A stretch of 5,101 bases of DNA. It comes from Spirochaetota bacterium. GTDB lineage: Bacteria; Spirochaetota; Brevinematia; DTOW01. The notes under the pieces are model-generated. The model saw nothing but the letters and a program-made list of their open reading frames with translations, did not search any database and had not been told where the DNA came from. Of this stretch, positions 4,340 to 5,101 are shown piece after piece. Position 1 is the stretch's first letter; each line of letters opens with the position of its first letter. The position numbers were made by a program, and so were the translations under genes. The stretch lies in contig JAPYWX010000117.1 in assembly GCA_028276145.1 (NCBI GenBank), positions 1 through 5,101 of the forward strand, given 5' to 3'.

Positions 4340-5101
4340 ATGTCTGAAAAATTTGAAATAAGACCGCGGATTGTTTTGAGCAGGTGTTTGAATATAGCTT
4401 ATGTGAGGTATAACGGTGGAATTATAGAGGATGATTTCACTAGAAGGCTAATGAAGTATATTGATTATATTTCTGTTTGTCCGGAGGTAGATATTGGTAT
4501 GTCTGTACCGAGACCTCCGGTAGTCTTATATAAAAAAGGTGATAGTATAAGGATGATTGAGCCTTCTAGTATGAGGGATTATACTGATGATATTTTAAGT
4601 TTTGCAGATAGATTTTTAGTTTCTGTTGGTGAGGTGGATGGCTTTGTGCTTAAATCAAAGTCTCCAAGCTGCGGAGTTAAAGATGCTAAGCTATATCAAG
4701 AAAATTTGATAGGATTAATAAATGCAAAAAGTAATGGTTTGTTTGCTCAGAAAGTTATTGAGAGATTTCCATATTTGCCGGTGGAAAGCGAGGGGAGACT
4801 TAATGATTATTGGATAAGGAGAGATTTTCTCACAAAGATTTTTTCTTTTGCAAGGTTAAGGTATTTAAAATCTAATTGTAAAGATATAAATGATCTTATG
4901 AGATTTCATCAGCAACAAAAGTATTTGTTGTTGTTGTATGATCCTAATTCATTAAAGCAGATGGGGAACATGGTTGGGAATTGGAAAAAATATGGATTAG
5001 AAATAACACTTAAAATGTATGTTGAGATGTTCTACAAAGCCTTTTCAAGAAGGTCTAATATAAAAAAGCATGCGAATGTAATTCAACACATTTTAGGTCA
5101 T
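4340..5101 (+). CDS. DUF523 (TudS-like)-DUF1722 (YbgA-like) fusion protein, 3' end outside window
   Basis: The visible 254 codons are open to the right edge without a stop. Residues ~8-145 are a DUF523 domain: SRCLNIAYVRYNGG (14-27), VCPEVDIGMSVPRPP (46-60) and KSKSPSCGV (105-113). Cys16, Cys47 and Cys111 are the three conserved cysteines that in the related thiouracil desulfurase TudS hold a [4Fe-4S] cluster. Residues ~160 onward are DUF1722 as in E. coli YbgA: RDFLTKIFSFARLRYL (161-176), MRFHQQQKYLLLLY (187-200) and KKHANVIQHILGH (242-254). Inference: a cytosolic iron-sulfur protein, perhaps acting on sulfur-modified bases or related small molecules; the role of the fusion is not established. 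Fusions of this type usually run to about 310-320 residues, so roughly 60 are missing. ATG at 4340 is the first credible start; no Shine-Dalgarno precedes it. It is divergent from the minus-strand operon, sharing the AT-rich spacer. Confidence 0.88.
   Translation, partial: MSEKFEIRPRIVLSRCLNIAYVRYNGGIIEDDFTRRLMKYIDYISVCPEVDIGMSVPRPPVVLYKKGDSIRMIEPSSMRDYTDDILSFADRFLVSVGEVDGFVLKSKSPSCGVKDAKLYQENLIGLINAKSNGLFAQKVIERFPYLPVESEGRLNDYWIRRDFLTKIFSFARLRYLKSNCKDINDLMRFHQQQKYLLLLYDPNSLKQMGNMVGNWKKYGLEITLKMYVEMFYKAFSRRSNIKKHANVIQHILGH

Overview
The window is AT-rich (by eye about one third G+C) and densely coded. It suggests a diderm bacterium: two adjacent genes encode lipoproteins, one with the look of an outer-membrane beta-barrel, and a third carries a YcgR-type PilZ module of the kind used in cyclic-di-GMP signalling. 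The architecture of that PilZ protein, the lipoprotein-rich content and the composition fit a spirochaete-like lineage. That placement is an impression, not a demonstrated assignment.

Layout. (1) Positions 1-974, plus strand: the C-terminal ~95% of a glycerol-1-phosphate dehydrogenase (EgsA/AraM family), entering from the left edge and ending at a clear intrinsic terminator (987-1018). (2) Positions 1040-2489, minus strand: a two-gene lipoprotein operon. A predicted beta-rich lipoprotein comes first and an alpha/beta-hydrolase lipoprotein second, joined by an 8-nt stop/start overlap and preceded by a plausible promoter (TTGAAC-18-GATAAT). (3) Positions 2564-2638: a compact cluster of three hairpins between the two minus-strand operons, without a U-tract. 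(4) Positions 2644-4280, minus strand: a 392-residue protein in which a PilZ domain appears to be split by an inserted GAF domain, preceded (again with an 8-nt overlap) by a small unrecognised gene. Upstream of that lies a short relic that reads like the N-terminus of a CrtZ-type beta-carotene hydroxylase. (5) Positions 4311-4339: a short divergent promoter region centred on a perfect AT-only inverted repeat. (6) Position 4340 to the right edge, plus strand: a DUF523 (TudS-like)-DUF1722 (YbgA-like) fusion protein with three conserved cysteines, cut by the window end and so without a visible stop.

The genes do not form one obvious pathway. The two lipoproteins are probably co-expressed envelope components, and the PilZ-GAF protein with its small upstream partner probably forms a signalling unit. 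The least ordinary items are the split PilZ domain, the decayed crtZ-like fragment with an A-rich slippery heptamer next to a frame that stays open far upstream of its start, and the triple hairpin with mutually exclusive pairing options.
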